Below are positions 44,725-54,689 of a stretch of DNA of 64,000 nucleotides, piece after piece. The notes beneath the pieces were generated by a model. The model was not told the DNA's origin, did not search any database, and saw only the letters and a list, made by a program, of their open reading frames with translations. The stretch spans positions 98,955 through 162,954 of the forward strand of contig NW_020312001.1 in NCBI RefSeq assembly GCF_003144115.1, read 5' to 3'. Each line of letters begins with the position of its first letter. The stretch's first letter is position 1. The DNA comes from Tilletiopsis washingtonensis (lineage: Eukaryota; Basidiomycota; Exobasidiomycetes; Entylomatales). A program made the position numbers and the translations under genes.

Positions 44725-45986
44725 TCACTCGTTGGTGAACTTGGCCTGCGAGATGCGGGTAGGCGTCAGCTGCGGAAAGCCGACCGCTCGCGGTTCTTGC
44801 TCACCTTGCGCTTCTCAGCGAAGGCACCCATGCCTTCCTTCTGGTCCTTGGTCGCAAAGAGCGCCTGGAAGAGGCGGCGCTCAAAGCGCAGGCCTTCTGC
44901 CAGGGGCAGTTCGAACGCTGCGTACCCCATACATCAGCACGCCAGGCAGCGAGGATTGGCTGCTGTGCTGCAGTGCCAAAACTCACAAGCATTCACCGCC
45001 TCCTTTGCCGCCTGCACAGCCACCTGTCCCTTCTTTGCAATTGTCGCTCCCACCTTGATGGCCTCCTCCACCACGTCTCCCTCGCGCACGACGCGCGAAA
45101 TGAGGCCGTGCCGCTCTGCATCGTCGGCGGTGACGTTCTTGCCGGTGAGGACAATCTCCATGGAGAGCGACTTGCCGAGGGCATGCGTCAGACGCTGTGA
45201 GCCGCCGGCGCCGGGAATCACGCCGAGGTTGATCTCGGGCTGCCCAAAGTTGGCGTTGGGAGCTGCTAGGATGATGTCGCACCTGCGGCAAGGGTGGTCA
45301 GAGAATGGCGCACGCGACAAGCCTAGGCTTCGGTGGGGAGCCAGCTCACATCATCGCCAGCTCACAGCCGCCGCCGAGCTGTAGGCACGCGCTGTCGTCA
45401 GCCATGGGTCCGGGCAGCGCATCTCATGCAAGCACCAGCAATCAAACTCACCGCATAGCCGCTCACAGCCGCAATGATGGGCTTGCGGATCTGCGAAATC
45501 TTCGTCCAATGGCCGAGGAAGTTGCCCTTGTACGCCTCTGCAAATTCCTTGTTGCGCATCTCCTTGATGTCGGCGCCGGCTGCACGTCCGTCTCGCTTCA
45601 GCCAAGCTGCGCATACCTGCTCATCTCTCTCCGCTCTGCACGCTGCGAAGACCACGAGTCGCACACTCACCGGCGAAGGCCTTCTCACTGCCCGTAATCA
45701 CGATGGCGCCCACACTGGGGTCCTCGTCCGCCGCCGCCGTCGCCTCGTTGAGCTCGGTGAAGAGCTCCGAGTTGAGGGCATTGAGCGCCTTGGGGCGGTT
45801 GAGCGTGATGAGCGTCACGCCGTTGCCGGCCGCCGAGACGAGGATGTTCTTGTACGCGCCGGCGTCCGTCGTGGGAGGCGTGGCCGTCAGGCGGGGCAGC
45901 GTGGAGTGCAGCGCGCGCACGCGCAGAGGCGCGGCGGCGCTGGAGCGCAGGGGAGCACGCAGAGTGGCAGTGGCTGTGCGGAGCAT
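44725..45986 (-). CDS. Mitochondrial enoyl-CoA hydratase (ECHS1-like crotonase)
   Basis: Hydrates 2-trans-enoyl-CoA in fatty-acid or branched-chain amino-acid breakdown in the mitochondrial matrix. The start at 45986 gives a presequence free of acidic residues, [20 protein letters not shown]. The crotonase core follows: [20 protein letters not shown], then [20 protein letters not shown] (oxyanion-hole segment), then [18 protein letters not shown] and [20 protein letters not shown]. The first catalytic Glu is in GCELAMM and the second in QPEINLG, so both are present. The last exons give [20 protein letters not shown] and FAEKRKAKFTNE, ending at 44725. At least five short introns are present. 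It converges with the amidase with only 58 nt between stops. Confidence 0.93.
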
Positions 45987-46282
45987 CTTTGAGGGCTGGA
46001 CGAGGGGTGGTGATGGTGCAGAAGCAAGCTCGCTGCTTGGCACGCCGATCGACAGCGCCCTCCCCCCGCACGTGGCTCGCTCGTGCACGGGCGTCCGGCT
46101 CTCACGCACCGGCTTCGGCCCGCCCGCCGCGGCCGGCCCGCCCGCTCGCCGCCACGCCAGAGCACCGACGAGCGTGCCGCGCACGAGAGCATTCGCAGCG
46201 CGCGGCACTCTACGCGACGCGAGTCTTGAGTCTAGTGTTGCTTGCAACGCGTGTCTGCTTCCTTCTCTCACCCACTCTCTCC
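45987..46282. promoter_or_regulatory. Shared divergent promoter region (enoyl-CoA hydratase / dUTPase)
   Basis: The 296 nt between divergent starts holds both promoters. A pyrimidine-rich stretch precedes the dUTPase ATG. No specific regulatory motif is identified. Confidence 0.45.
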
Positions 46283-47106
46283 ATGCCTCCTCGTCCGCGC
46301 CTGCCCTCGCCGTCTCTCTCCTCCAAGCGTCTCAAGACCATGTCCTCCTCTTCTGCCACCGAGACGCTCCTCGTGCAGCTGGATGCTGCCTTTCCAGGCG
46401 CCAAGCTGCCCACGCGCGGCTCGGCCAGTGCGGCAGGCTACGATCTGTATGCTGCCGAGGCTGCAACGCTGCCGGCGCGCGGGAGAAAGGTGGTGGCGAC
46501 CGGTGTGAGGCTGGCGGTGCCCGAGGGATGCTATGGGCGTGTGGCGCCGAGATCTGGCCTGGGTACGTTGTGTGCTCGCCTCGTCGGCCAGCGAGAAGCG
46601 CTCCGGGAGAGGCACGGACGCTGACACTCACGCGTTGCGACCGTACCAGCGAGCAAGCATGGCATTGATGTGGGCGCAGGAGTGATTGATGCCGACTATC
46701 GCGGCCTCCTCGGCGTGCTGCTGTTCAACCTGAGCGAGACGGACTTTGAGAGTGAGTGTCGGCGGACGCGGACATGTCATTGCTTGCGTGTTGCAAGCCG
46801 CGGCGGCAGAGGGAAAGGGCGAAGGGCTGACGCTGTGTACAAACCGTACAGTCAGCGCAGGCGACCGCATCGCTCAGCTGGTGCTCGAGCGCATCGCTAC
46901 GCCCGAGGTGCAGCAAGTGCAGGTCAGTTCCTCTCTCCGTCCCAGTATTCTTTGGCGCAGGCAAGGATGCTGACGGCGTGGATGCGCAGAGTCTGGATGA
47001 GACGCTCCGCGGCGCATGTGGCTTTGGCTCGACGGGTGGCTTTGGCGCGGGAGCTGCGGCGGCTGAGAAGACGAAGGCCAAGGACTCGGAGGGCGTGCCT
47101 GTCTAA
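46283..47106 (+). CDS. DUT1: dUTP diphosphatase (dUTPase)
   Basis: Trimeric enzyme that cleaves dUTP to dUMP, keeping uracil out of DNA and feeding thymidylate synthesis. All five motifs are present across four exons: [13 protein letters not shown] (motif 1), [17 protein letters not shown] with the splice inside motif 2, [17 protein letters not shown] (motif 3), [13 protein letters not shown] (motif 4, formed across an intron after SETDFE) and GFGSTGGFG (motif 5). The stop is at 47104-47106. Two starts are possible. ATG 46283 gives a 19-residue Pro/Arg/Ser-rich leader ending KRLKT. ATG 46340 gives [16 protein letters not shown], the minimal form. This could allow two forms with different locations. 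Confidence 0.94.
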
Positions 47107-48086
47107 TCGATCAGATAGAGCGCTTCGGCTGCGGAACGCTGTGTGTGTCCTCGGATGTGCGAGGAGGCGAGGCAACAGAGAGAGAGGGCGTCGAGAGCGC
47201 CAAGAGTAGGCGGGCCGTGCTACGTAGTCGTGTGGACTTGGCCCCTTGGCGATCACGAAAGCCTGGGGATCGGCTGGTATAGGCCGCTGCAGCCTGTCGA
47301 GCGCAGACGGGAGCTCTGGCCGCTTGATCCTCTCCCGAGGCCGCCTCTTCTTCCTTCACTTCTCTATGCGCCGTTGGTTGCCGTGCCTTGGTGCAGTTCA
47401 TTCAGGTCAGCGGGCGCACATGCAGTGATCATTATGGCCTCTGGCTGCGTTTCAGCTTTTTGCGCTCGACAGGTGGACCCCGCAGCTTGTGCGCCTTCTG
47501 TCAATCATCGCCCGGTCACAGCACATGGGCGCACCGTAGTCGAGCGTGACACAGGCTGAGCAGCCCATAGAAGAGCACCGGGCCGCGCCAAGCGCCCTTG
47601 CCAGCGAGTGCCGGGGCTGCACTACCGAAATCTCCCTCTCTCGGCAACCCGACGATGCTCCCCTCTCGTGCTTGGGTCTTCAGCAACAGATCTACCTTCG
47701 TCCTATTTTGAGTGAAAAAGCGAAGGCTTCAGTACGATCGGAGCGGCGTGAGGAGCAGGTCTTGGTCGTAGGCGAGGGGCTCAGGGTCGCGGCTGAGGAG
47801 GCGAAGCGTGGCCGTGCGCGGCGGTTGTTGTATTTGGTACTTCATGCACCCAGCCAGCTTTGTATTGGCTGCTGCGCCACGGGTAATGTGGGACGCATGC
47901 GGGCGGCCGGGACAGGGAGCAGTGCGAGACTGGCGGCGTGCCCGCTGCGCCACCATCTACCGCCGTACCGCGCGCCTAATCGTGCATCGGCCGCTGGCGG
48001 GGAAGCGTGGCCAGCGCTGCTTCTCTCCACCATCGCCTCCGTCAGCCACTCTGCTCCACACACCTTTGCCTCTCTCGCTCTTCGCC
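47107..48086. other. Intergenic region between dUTPase and the Ssh4-like gene
   Basis: About 980 nt. Several open frames cross it but none shows domain-like sequence or a credible exon chain. The end near 48050-48086 is CT-rich, as expected just upstream of a fungal start. Nothing else is recognised. Confidence 0.45.
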
Positions 48087-50546
48087 ATGGACGTGCGCGC
48101 ACGGCACGACGGTGGCGATGCGGGTCCCAGCACGCTCGCCGCTCGCACGCGTGCGCTGTCCAGCAGCGGCAGTCTCGCCTCCTCCAGCAGCAGCGCTCCC
48201 TCGGCGCTCGACGACCCTGCGCCCTTTGCCGCCTCGGCGTCCGAGTACGCCGCGCCCGCGCACCACGCTGCCGCCAGCGAGATGTCGCTCTCCGACGAGG
48301 CGCGCGCCAAGGCCATGCACGAGCGCTGGAAGCTGGCGTGGGACGAGGCGCTGGCCGCCGGCGCCGCCGGCGAGCTGCCGCCGCGGCCGGCGCGCTGGTG
48401 GAGCACCGCCGCGGCCGCCGCCGATGCCGAGGGCAGGAAGACGGGCACCGAGAGACACGTCGTGGCGGACGAGGATGAGCCGCAGGTGCGAGGCTATGCG
48501 CTCGCCTTCCAGACACCGGCCCAGCGCGAGCAGGCGCGCAGGGTCGCGCAGGATCTCAGGCGCGAGCGCTTCTACCAGCGCCTGGCCGAGGGCGCCTCGG
48601 GCCTGCAGCGCAGCGACGATGCGGCGCGCTCGGTACACGTCGCTGGCCTCGTCGATCCAGACGCGCCGAATCCGCACTATCCCGGTCGGCTGCCGGACGG
48701 CCGCACGCCAGTCTATCATCGACCAGACGCAGACGACCCACTAGCGCTCATTCTGCCGCTCCTCATTCTCCTCTCGACGCTCATCTTCCTCCTTATCCTC
48801 TTCATCGTGCTCGTCGTTCTCGTGCGGCGACGTGCGCGCATCGCACTGTCTGATGGCGATGGGCCGCTCGACGTTGGGCGGGAGGAGGAGCTGGAGGGAC
48901 ATGGCGGCCTCAGAGGTGTCGAGGAGCGCTGGCTCGAGACGGTCTCCGATGCGGTGCGGCGAGGCTACGCGCGCGCAAAGGACTGGACGACGAGCTACCC
49001 GCCCGGCAGTCTCAGCACGGACATTACGCTCTCTCAGTTCCTCTCGATCCAAGAAAAGGGCGTCTCTGCATGGTCCTTCGATCCCGACTACGAGTCCAAC
49101 CCTGGCGTCTTCGTCGAGGCGCGGACTGAGATTACATTCGTGGCCGACGGAGGCGGCATGAGTGCGCAGGAGGGAGGAGGGTGCTGTGTGCAGAGCAACC
49201 TGCCGCTGCCCAAGCTCAACGAGGTGTACTACTGGGAGGCCAAGATCTTCACCAAGCCGGAAGACACGACCGTGGCGCTGGGCCTCGCGACAAAGCCGTT
49301 CCCGAGCTTCCGCCTGCCTGGTGAGTGCACTGCTGCGAGTTGCCAGCCGAGGCTGCCCAGGGGCGAAAGCGACGAGTGCGGTCTTTTGTGCCTGCGCCGA
49401 GGCTGACGTCTGCCTTCTCCCTGCCCAGGCTGGAGCAAGTTCTCCGTCGGCTACTTTTCCAACGACGGCTTCAAGGCGCACAACTACCCCTTCACGGCGC
49501 AGTCCTACGGGCCGGCCTACGTGCAGGGCGACGTGATTGGCATTGGCTATCGGCCGCGCACCGGCACCGTCTTCTTTACGCGCAACGGCAAGAAGCACGA
49601 CGATGCATTCGTGGGGCTCAACCGGCACAACCTGTTCCCGACTGTCGGAGCCAACGGCGCTGCGGAGGTGCACATCAACCTCGGACAGGCGGGCTTCGTA
49701 TTCATCGAGGCAAACGTCAAGCGTTGGGGCCTGGCGCCCATGGTCGGCACGCTGGGCGCTCCGCCGGCGTACGGGCAGGAGCGTGGCAGCCTGCTCATCG
49801 AGGCGGGCCAGAGCAGTGCGAGGCAGGGCCAGCGCGGCGACGAGACGCCGCCGCCGCCGCTGACGCCGCAAGACGAGTCGCCGCCGATGCTCATCTCTCC
49901 CACGCGCGGCACCGGCAGCTCGTCGAGATCCTCGGCTACGCGACGCTCCCGTGCGCCTCGCGGTCTTCAGCTCGGAGATGATGGCGCACGCCAGCCAAGC
50001 ACATCAGCACGGCATGGCGCGCATTCGCCGCCTCGTCGCAGCTCCGCCTCCTCAGCCGACGCGCCGCACAATCCACCCACGCCCAACGCCCTCGACATCA
50101 GCCTGCACCAGCTGCCTCCTCATCAACTCGCCGCCGGCGGCGCACACGAGACGGTGCCCGGCGCCAGTCCGCGGCGCAGTGCCGGCGTGCTGGCGAGCTA
50201 CTTTCCCGCGCCGAGCGGCTCGCAGCGCTCGTCGACGCGCGAAGGCAGTCCGCCGCCATACTCGGTCGTCGGCAACCAGCAGATGTGGCCGAGCTCCGGC
50301 CTGCTCCCGGGCGGAGGCAGCCAGCGTCGCTCGAGCAGTCGCACGCAGGCACTCGCCAATGCCTTCTATGGCGCGCTGCAGGAGCGCGGGCTCCTCACGC
50401 CGCTCCTCTCGGCCGATCGTGCACCGCCGGTCGCGCCGAGCCCGGACGCGGTAGGCGACTATGAGCGTACGCATACGGATGCGAACACGGCGAGAAACAC
50501 GGACGCCAATCGAGGCGGCGGTTGGCTGTCGGGATGGTGGGCTTGA
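48087..50546 (+). CDS. SSH4: Ssh4/Ear1-like SPRY-domain ubiquitin-ligase adaptor
   Basis: Single-pass membrane adaptor that in yeast recruits the Nedd4-type ligase Rsp5 to endosomal and vacuolar cargo. Exon 1 is 48087-49320 and exon 2 is 49429-50546, giving 783 residues. Residues 1-210 are Ala/Ser-rich and hydrophilic. One transmembrane helix, LALILPLLILLSTLIFLLIL, sits at about 213-243, followed by an RRRAR stop-transfer patch. A pre-SPRY segment (STDITLSQFLSIQEKGVSAW, SFDPDYESNPGVFVEARTEI) leads into the SPRY domain: YYWEAKIFTKPEDTTVALGL, GWSKFSVGYFSNDGFKAHNY, GDVIGIGYRPRTGTVFFTRN, FPTVGANGAAEVHINLGQAG. The C-terminal tail is disordered and carries a PPPY motif (SPPPYSVV), the expected Rsp5 WW-binding site. 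Domain order matches Ssh4/Ear1. Confidence 0.9.
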
Positions 50547-52814
50547 TGAAAGGAAGCACGACCTTGCCGTCGCTGCCCCCCGCTCCACGCTCGCCCACCC
50601 GGACTGCCCACTTCCCTCTCGCTCTTTCGACCTGCTCCTCTCAACCCACACACTCACCCGTCACCCTCATTCTGCATCCCTCCGGAGTCTCTTCCACCAC
50701 GCTCTCTGTCTCTGTTCTCTCGTGTATTCTCCCGCCGGCCTCCCTTCAATCAGATATCGATCCACCTCTTGCCATGCGTGCCTGATGCCGCGCCAAGGCG
50801 ATGGTCTAGCGTGACCGGGAGGCTAGCGCCCTTCTGGCCGGAGGCCTGGGTCGAGACGCGAGAACGTGCGACAGTCAGAGAGTAGCCCGCAGGCGGCGGA
50901 GGAAGGAAGGGCCGTCTCATCACCTGACGTCGAGGGGTGCAGCCGACGCTGTGGGGATCGACAGGCACCGCAAGCGGGCATCCGGGGCCTGCCGCCTGAC
51001 TGAGCTCCAGCGTCAGGGTTCACCGGTGTATCGAGCTCATTCGGCCGACGAAGCCAGCAGCACATCTTCCAGGTCCTTCTGCGAGGAAGGATGATGCAAG
51101 CCGAGCGTGCGAAGCCGCACCGCACTCCGCTTCCGCGGAGGTTCCAGCTGTCTGCACCCTGATGCTGACGCTGCTGTGGCCTGTGCGAACCGAGGTCCGT
51201 GCCTGTGCCGTGTGCGCGCGTGCTTGAGGTGGATCGATGCTGCATCTGATGAGCGCCGGACGAGCCGGCGGCGGGCTGCGGACCCTCTCCTCCACGGCGG
51301 GCGGCGAGCTGTGCCATTTCCCCGCGCTTCGAGATGCCGCTCACGCGCGCGCGAGAGCGAGTCGAATGGCCTGATCCCACATATGCTGGCGTTGTGCCGA
51401 CGCGCCGCCGATCATCCGAGCGTGCCTGGGGGCTGAGAGAGGTGCTGCTGCTGCGCCGAGCCGCGAGCTTCGGGGTGTCGCCGTCGGCATGCATGAGTTG
51501 CCGGCCCTCGCACGCGCGTCATGCATGCATGCGTCGAGAGGACGTGGAGAGGTGACATCGCGAGAGAACGCTCTGCTGCCGCCTCCGAGGCATCAGAGCG
51601 GCCGCTGAATCGGCGTTGCAACAGCAAGGCAAGAGGGAGAAGACTCGCCGCATGAAGTCGCATGCTGGCCCCATCTCCGAAGCACGTGTGCTGCCGTTGC
51701 TGCTCGCGGCCGCTGTGCAGCGCGGTGATGCCAAGCACGGCGGAGGGGCAGCGGCGGCATGCTCCTCCTCCTCACGCCGCATGAGCAGCCGCTCGCGCCA
51801 TCAGCGGCACGCAACCGTCCGTCGCCGTCCGCCGGCCAGTCTATCAGATGGGCCCGTTGCGGCATCTCGACGTGCCTGGGCCCGCTTGCCTGCTTGCGCT
51901 GCTGATGCTGACGTGCTGTGACGCTTGTGCAGCGCAGCGTGCAGATGTCACCCCACGGAGAGAGCTGCGCCTGTCTGCGGCTGGGGTGCGCATGCTGGCG
52001 TGCCTCTGGCGCGCACACAGCGCAGCGCTCGGCGCGCGGCCGGCAGCACACCAGAAGCAGTCGACTCGTCGACGGACTCGGAGGCCGGTGCGGTCTCGCC
52101 AGCAGCCGAGCCCGCAGCAGGCAGTACATCTGATCTGCAGGGTGCAGCAACGCAGCGGCCCGAGGTCGGGCACTTGGCCGGCGGCTCGCGACGGACGACG
52201 AGGAACATGCAATTTAGTGCGCACTGCCATCGGCCAGCCCTGGGCCAACATCACCCCACAGCCGCCGCTCATCCGCCCGGGGGCCCGCCGCCGCTCGCTG
52301 CCGTGCGCTGCCGCTCCGCCGTGCCGCTGGGCTCAAACACCCTCTCGCCCCATCCGGCACGACACGCCAGCCAGCTGCGCCCTGCGTGCTCGTGCCGAGC
52401 CAGAGCTTCCTTCTCCGTCCGAAAGTGCTGCGCCGCATTGCCGCTCCGCCCGCAGCGAGAGGGCGAGACAGAAGGCCGCCAAGAGCACATCTGCTGATCC
52501 GTGCGTGCGCACAGCCCCTGTCTGGGTCGCCGATGGATGTGGAGCCAACTCCCCACCGCGGCTGGAGTGCTACCGCCGTGCGGAGATCTTTCCGCCATGC
52601 CTCGGCTTGCACCCTCGAGAAGTGCCCTGAGTGCTGCCGAGTGCGGGAGGGCCCAGCCGGAAGCAAGCACGCCAGAGCGGGTGCCGAGGCGGAGGCTCGG
52701 GTCCGGCGGCGCGCGGGTACATAAGGCCTCGCTCTCGCAGGTAGCTCTTCTCATCGCCACCCACCCTGCCCTGCTCTCCTCTCCTTTTACCCTCACTCCT
52801 CCCCTTCCATCACC
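50547..52814. other. 2.3-kb region without a supported gene, upstream of the ferritin-like gene
   Basis: This is the longest gap in the window. Several open frames of 150-260 codons exist on both strands, but they are Arg/Ser/Cys-rich, overlap each other and lack motifs. One on the + strand (51848-52630) starts with a hydrophobic stretch but continues as random-looking sequence. The stretch 50560-50760 is rich in pyrimidines. I see no transposon or RNA gene. A large regulated promoter or a noncoding transcript is possible. Confidence 0.45.
52718..52725 (+). promoter_or_regulatory. Possible TATA-like element of the ferritin-like gene
   Basis: The octamer TACATAAG lies about 90 nt upstream of the ATG at 52815. 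Between them the sequence becomes CT-rich (TCCTCTCCTTTTACCCTCAC), as seen before strongly expressed fungal genes. Assignment rests on position only. Confidence 0.3.
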
Positions 52815-53952
52815 ATGATGCTCACTGCCAAGTTCCTCGCCGTGCTCGCCGCCATCTCGGCCGTCGCTGCCGCGCCCGTGGCCAACCAGGCTGTCGCCAA
52901 GCGCGCCGCCGAGGGCCAGGCCGACATTGACACGGTCATCCTCAACTACGCTCTTACACTTGAGGTGAGTCTACAGTCCAGGCTCGACAGCCTTCAGCGG
53001 CGCAGGGCTCGTCAAACACATCGGTGGTGCAGTGCAGCGCGAGCTCCGCTGACCACCCGCGCGTCCACAGCACCTCGAGAACGCGTTCTACAAGCAGCTG
53101 CCCTCGGCCGCCGCCTTCAAGAAGGCCGGCTACAAGTCGGCCGTGCACAAGCGCTTCCAGCAGATCAGCGCGCACGAGGCCTCGCACGTCAAGTTCCTCA
53201 CCACCGCTCTCGGCGACAAGGCTGTCGCTGCCTGCGAGTACAACTTTGGCGACATCTCGAAGCCGGCTACGTTCGTCGCTACCAGCATTCTTCTCGAGGG
53301 TGTGGGTGTCTCTGCATACCTCGGCGCCGCGGCCAACATCACCAACCCCGTGCGTGCCGATTGACTGCAGAGCTAACCCTAACATCGTCGCTGAGTGGCG
53401 GAGGTGTTGGGGTTGGCCCTAACGCGTCTTTTTTTAACGACTGCCTCCTGACACTCCCTCTAGGCATACCTGACCGCCGCGGGATCTATTCTTACCACCG
53501 AGTCGCGCCACAGCACCTGGGTGCAGAACTACGCCGCGCAGAAGGACCCCTTCGGCGCCGCGTACGACGCGCCGCTCAACTTCAACCAGACGTACTCGCT
53601 CGCCGCGCCGCTGATCAAGAAGTGCCCCGACTCGAACGCCGCGCTGCCCGTCGTCGCCTTCCCGGCCGCGTCGATCAGCCCTGCCGCCCCCAAGATGGGC
53701 CAGCAGGTGACGATCACGTCGGAGAAGCTCAGCGAGGCCGGCTCGGTCGGCTTCATCACCGGCGGCGCCACGGCCATCGTGCCGATCAACAACGGCAAGG
53801 TGACGCTGCCCTCCGCCGTGCAGGGCGGCCGCACGTACGGTGTGCTGCTCAAGGGCACGCCCAGCGCCATCACCGACGACAGCACCGTCGCCGGCCCCTT
53901 CGCGTTCGACATCTTCTACACGCCCGACCAGGCTGCTGCCCTTGACAACTAA
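52815..53952 (+). CDS. Secreted ferritin-like (Rds1-type) protein
   Basis: Secreted or wall-associated protein of 305 residues. Exons are 52815-52964, 53071-53349 and 53464-53952. The N terminus MMLTAKFLAVLAAISAVAAA is a signal peptide, with a likely Kex2-type KR site shortly after. The ferritin_2 four-helix domain has LNYALTLEHLENAFYKQL, then SAHEASHVKFLTTAL, LEGVGVSAYLGAAANI and AAGSILTTESRHSTWVQNYA. The Glu and ExxH residues that would bind a di-metal centre are in place (LEHLE, HEASH, LEGVG, ESRH). A beta-rich C-terminal domain of about 120 residues follows. Members respond to stress and nutrients in fungi, but metal storage is not shown for the family. Third positions are almost uniformly C or G, suggesting high expression. 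The last intron is 114 nt. Confidence 0.87.
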
Positions 53953-54689
53953 ACGTTTGGCTCTGGCTCTGCTCGCCGCGCGTCCGTGTCATACCCACTC
54001 TCTCACTCTTCTAATGATGTCTACGCCACCATACACACACACGCCACGTAGACTCTCCCATCACCACTGACACGCTGCTGGCTGGAGGTGCATTGTTGCC
54101 GATGCCCTCGCCTCGCTCGCTCCTTTTCATGAGGCAGTGTGCCTTGCAATGCACATTCTGCCATCGTCTACACAATGTCTGAGCTTGAGCCTTGAGAAAC
54201 GGTGTTCACACGAGCACGGCAGAGGTATGAGTGGCCGAGTTGCCGCGATGTCGAGATCGCGCACACACAGCCGCGCGCGTGCGTGCTGCTGACTTGCTGT
54301 CGATGGCCGAACACGAAGCACAGTGATTTGTGCCGGAGCAGCATCTGGAGGATACTCGAGCCAGACTGGCTTGTATGAGGAGCCAGCACGACCGAGAGAC
54401 CAGAAGTGCCCTGCTGCTGCCGAGCACGAGAAGATGAGCATCACTGGCGAGGGCAGCGCGTCTCGCGGCACTCGGCGCAGCTGCGCGCCAGCCACAGCTC
54501 GGCGCGCCGCGCGGTCACGGCGCGCCTGGCAGACGCGTCTAAGCGCTGCGCCTCTGCCCTCCACACACCCAACCCCGGCCCTCCTCGCTCCTCTGCCGCA
54601 CCCGCAGCGCCTCGCTCGCCCTCACCCTCGCGCCGGCTCATCCGTTTGCAGCACCGCGGCCCTGTTCCTGGCCGCGCAGAGGCAGCCGC
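53953..54689. other. Intergenic region between the ferritin-like and RFC1 genes
   Basis: A 737-nt gap with no supported gene. It contains the ferritin-like 3' UTR on the left and the RFC1 promoter on the right. Open frames in it are overlapping and motif-free. Confidence 0.45.

Noticed and set aside
51848-52630. 260-codon + strand open frame beginning with a signal-like hydrophobic stretch upstream of the ferritin-like gene
   Set aside because: After the first 30 residues it is Arg/Ser/Pro noise with no domain, and other frames on both strands are equally long. Long chance frames are normal at this GC content.
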